DNA of 12,602 bases. Source: JADGQM01 sp964505935 (GTDB taxonomy: Bacteria > Desulfobacterota > Syntrophobacteria > Syntrophobacterales > Syntrophobacteraceae). This document shows positions 11,920 to 12,602 of this stretch, one piece after another. The notes below the pieces were generated by a model. The model was not told the DNA's origin and did not search any database. It saw nothing but the letters and a program-made list of their open reading frames with translations. Where the stretch lies: assembly GCA_964505935.1 (NCBI GenBank), contig CAZDKX010000126.1, positions 1-12,602 of the forward strand, read 5' to 3'. The stretch's first letter is position 1; each line of letters begins with the position of its first letter. Made by a program: the position numbers and the translations under genes.

Positions 11920-12602
11920 TCACAGGGCCGCGCAAATGGCGCCCAGCCCTTCTGCTGCGCCCAGCGGCACGGCAACATGAGGTCCGGCTGGAATCATGGT
12001 GTCGCGAGGGTTGATCCTGATGAGCGTGCCATGGACCCTCCTGGCCACCTGTTCGGATTGCCACCGAACCGTGGCCACCGCCGTACCCGCGCCCATTTCC
12101 ACAATGGCGAGCCGCATCTTGCTCTCGATGATGTAACTCAGCCACTGTGCAAACCGTTCACCCTGCTGCCGGCTCCGACTGCTGTTCCAGGACCAGTCGC
12201 CAAACATCAGAATATTGGGTCGGGCCAGTTCCCCGCACCGCGGGCAGCGTGGCAGCGGCTCGCGGGCTTCAAAGACCTCTTCATCAACGGTCACCTCAAG
12301 AGCGACGGCATCCCAGATATCATTCCCGCAGGGATTGATACATTGGCAATGATGAATGGAGCCGTGACATTCCTCAATCCGGTCTTCCGCATAGCCGGCT
12401 TTTTGAAAATGCCCATCCACGTTCGAGGTGAACACAAAATATCCGCCCGGCTTGGCACGGGCGATTTCCAGCAGCTGCCCGAACCCTCGGTGCGGCATCG
12501 TCTTCCGATATAGGCTGAGACGGTGGCCATAGACGGCCCACGCCAGTCGGGGCTTACGATAGAACCACTCGGGATTGGCCATCTCAATAAATGATAACCC
12601 GA
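11920..12602 (-). CDS. Sir2-family NAD-dependent protein deacetylase (sirtuin), 5' part outside the window
   Basis: Partial minus-strand gene: the frame stays open to the window edge (the residues before Met at 12582 read GLSFIE), and the Rossmann start motif (GAGxS, with the FR region) lies beyond 12602. Visible parts include MANPEWFYRKPRLAWAVYGH, then FTSNVDGHFQKAG (NAD-binding TSNVD), and ECHGSIHHCQC, whose His in HGS is the expected catalytic base. A zinc-binding set appears as CQCINPC and CPRCG. PNILMFGDWSWN, VEMGAGTAVATVR and LIRINPRD finish the NAD-binding fold. At least 226 residues are encoded. Sirtuins of this type remove acyl groups from lysine in the cytoplasm using NAD+; the target is unknown. 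It ends with LGAICAAL, converging on the cold-shock unit. The upstream neighbour is not visible. Confidence 0.9.
   Translation of the reverse strand, partial: GLSFIEMANPEWFYRKPRLAWAVYGHRLSLYRKTMPHRGFGQLLEIARAKPGGYFVFTSNVDGHFQKAGYAEDRIEECHGSIHHCQCINPCGNDIWDAVALEVTVDEEVFEAREPLPRCPRCGELARPNILMFGDWSWNSSRSRQQGERFAQWLSYIIESKMRLAIVEMGAGTAVATVRWQSEQVARRVHGTLIRINPRDTMIPAGPHVAVPLGAAEGLGAICAAL

Overview
The window is GC-rich, densely coded DNA from a Gram-negative bacterium: it has a TonB-dependent outer-membrane receptor, a periplasmic binding protein, and an apparent sigma-54 (-24/-12) promoter. The gene families (LUD-domain protein, ABC_sub_bind-type binding protein, multi-receiver hybrid kinase, CDF transporter with a cysteine tail) and the gene-edge repeats fit a Deltaproteobacterium/Desulfobacterota-like organism. 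That placement is inference from family resemblance, not from a marker gene.

Layout. The left edge (1-332) holds a short 9-nt tandem repeat and no convincing gene. Next come two forward genes: a cation diffusion facilitator transporter (333-1394) and a formyltransferase resembling the N-terminal domain of 10-formyltetrahydrofolate dehydrogenase (1482-2408). A 51-residue membrane microprotein on the minus strand (2436-2591) converges on the formyltransferase. It has its own Shine-Dalgarno sequence and a strong sigma-54 promoter match at 2625-2640. The 448-base gap that follows is rich in inverted repeats, some nested, and may be a small mobile element, a structured RNA or a regulatory region.

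A forward LUD-domain gene (3053-3706) overlaps a YgjP/DUF45-type zinc metallopeptidase-like gene (3687-4262). After a candidate promoter with an inverted repeat comes a tightly packed four-gene operon: TonB-dependent receptor (4436-6472), ABC_sub_bind periplasmic protein (TTG start inside the preceding stop, 6469-7422), membrane hybrid histidine kinase with three receiver domains (7439-10354), and a DEDD-type RNase H-like exonuclease (10359-11225). No ABC permease or ATPase is present. The first three genes may therefore form a sensing relay from outer membrane to periplasm to inner-membrane kinase; this is a hypothesis.

The right part holds a cold-shock protein (11499-11699) with a long AT-rich leader and a very good intrinsic terminator. 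It ends with the C-terminal part of a minus-strand Sir2-family NAD-dependent deacetylase that runs off the window edge. I saw no tRNA, rRNA, CRISPR array, transposase or phage gene.
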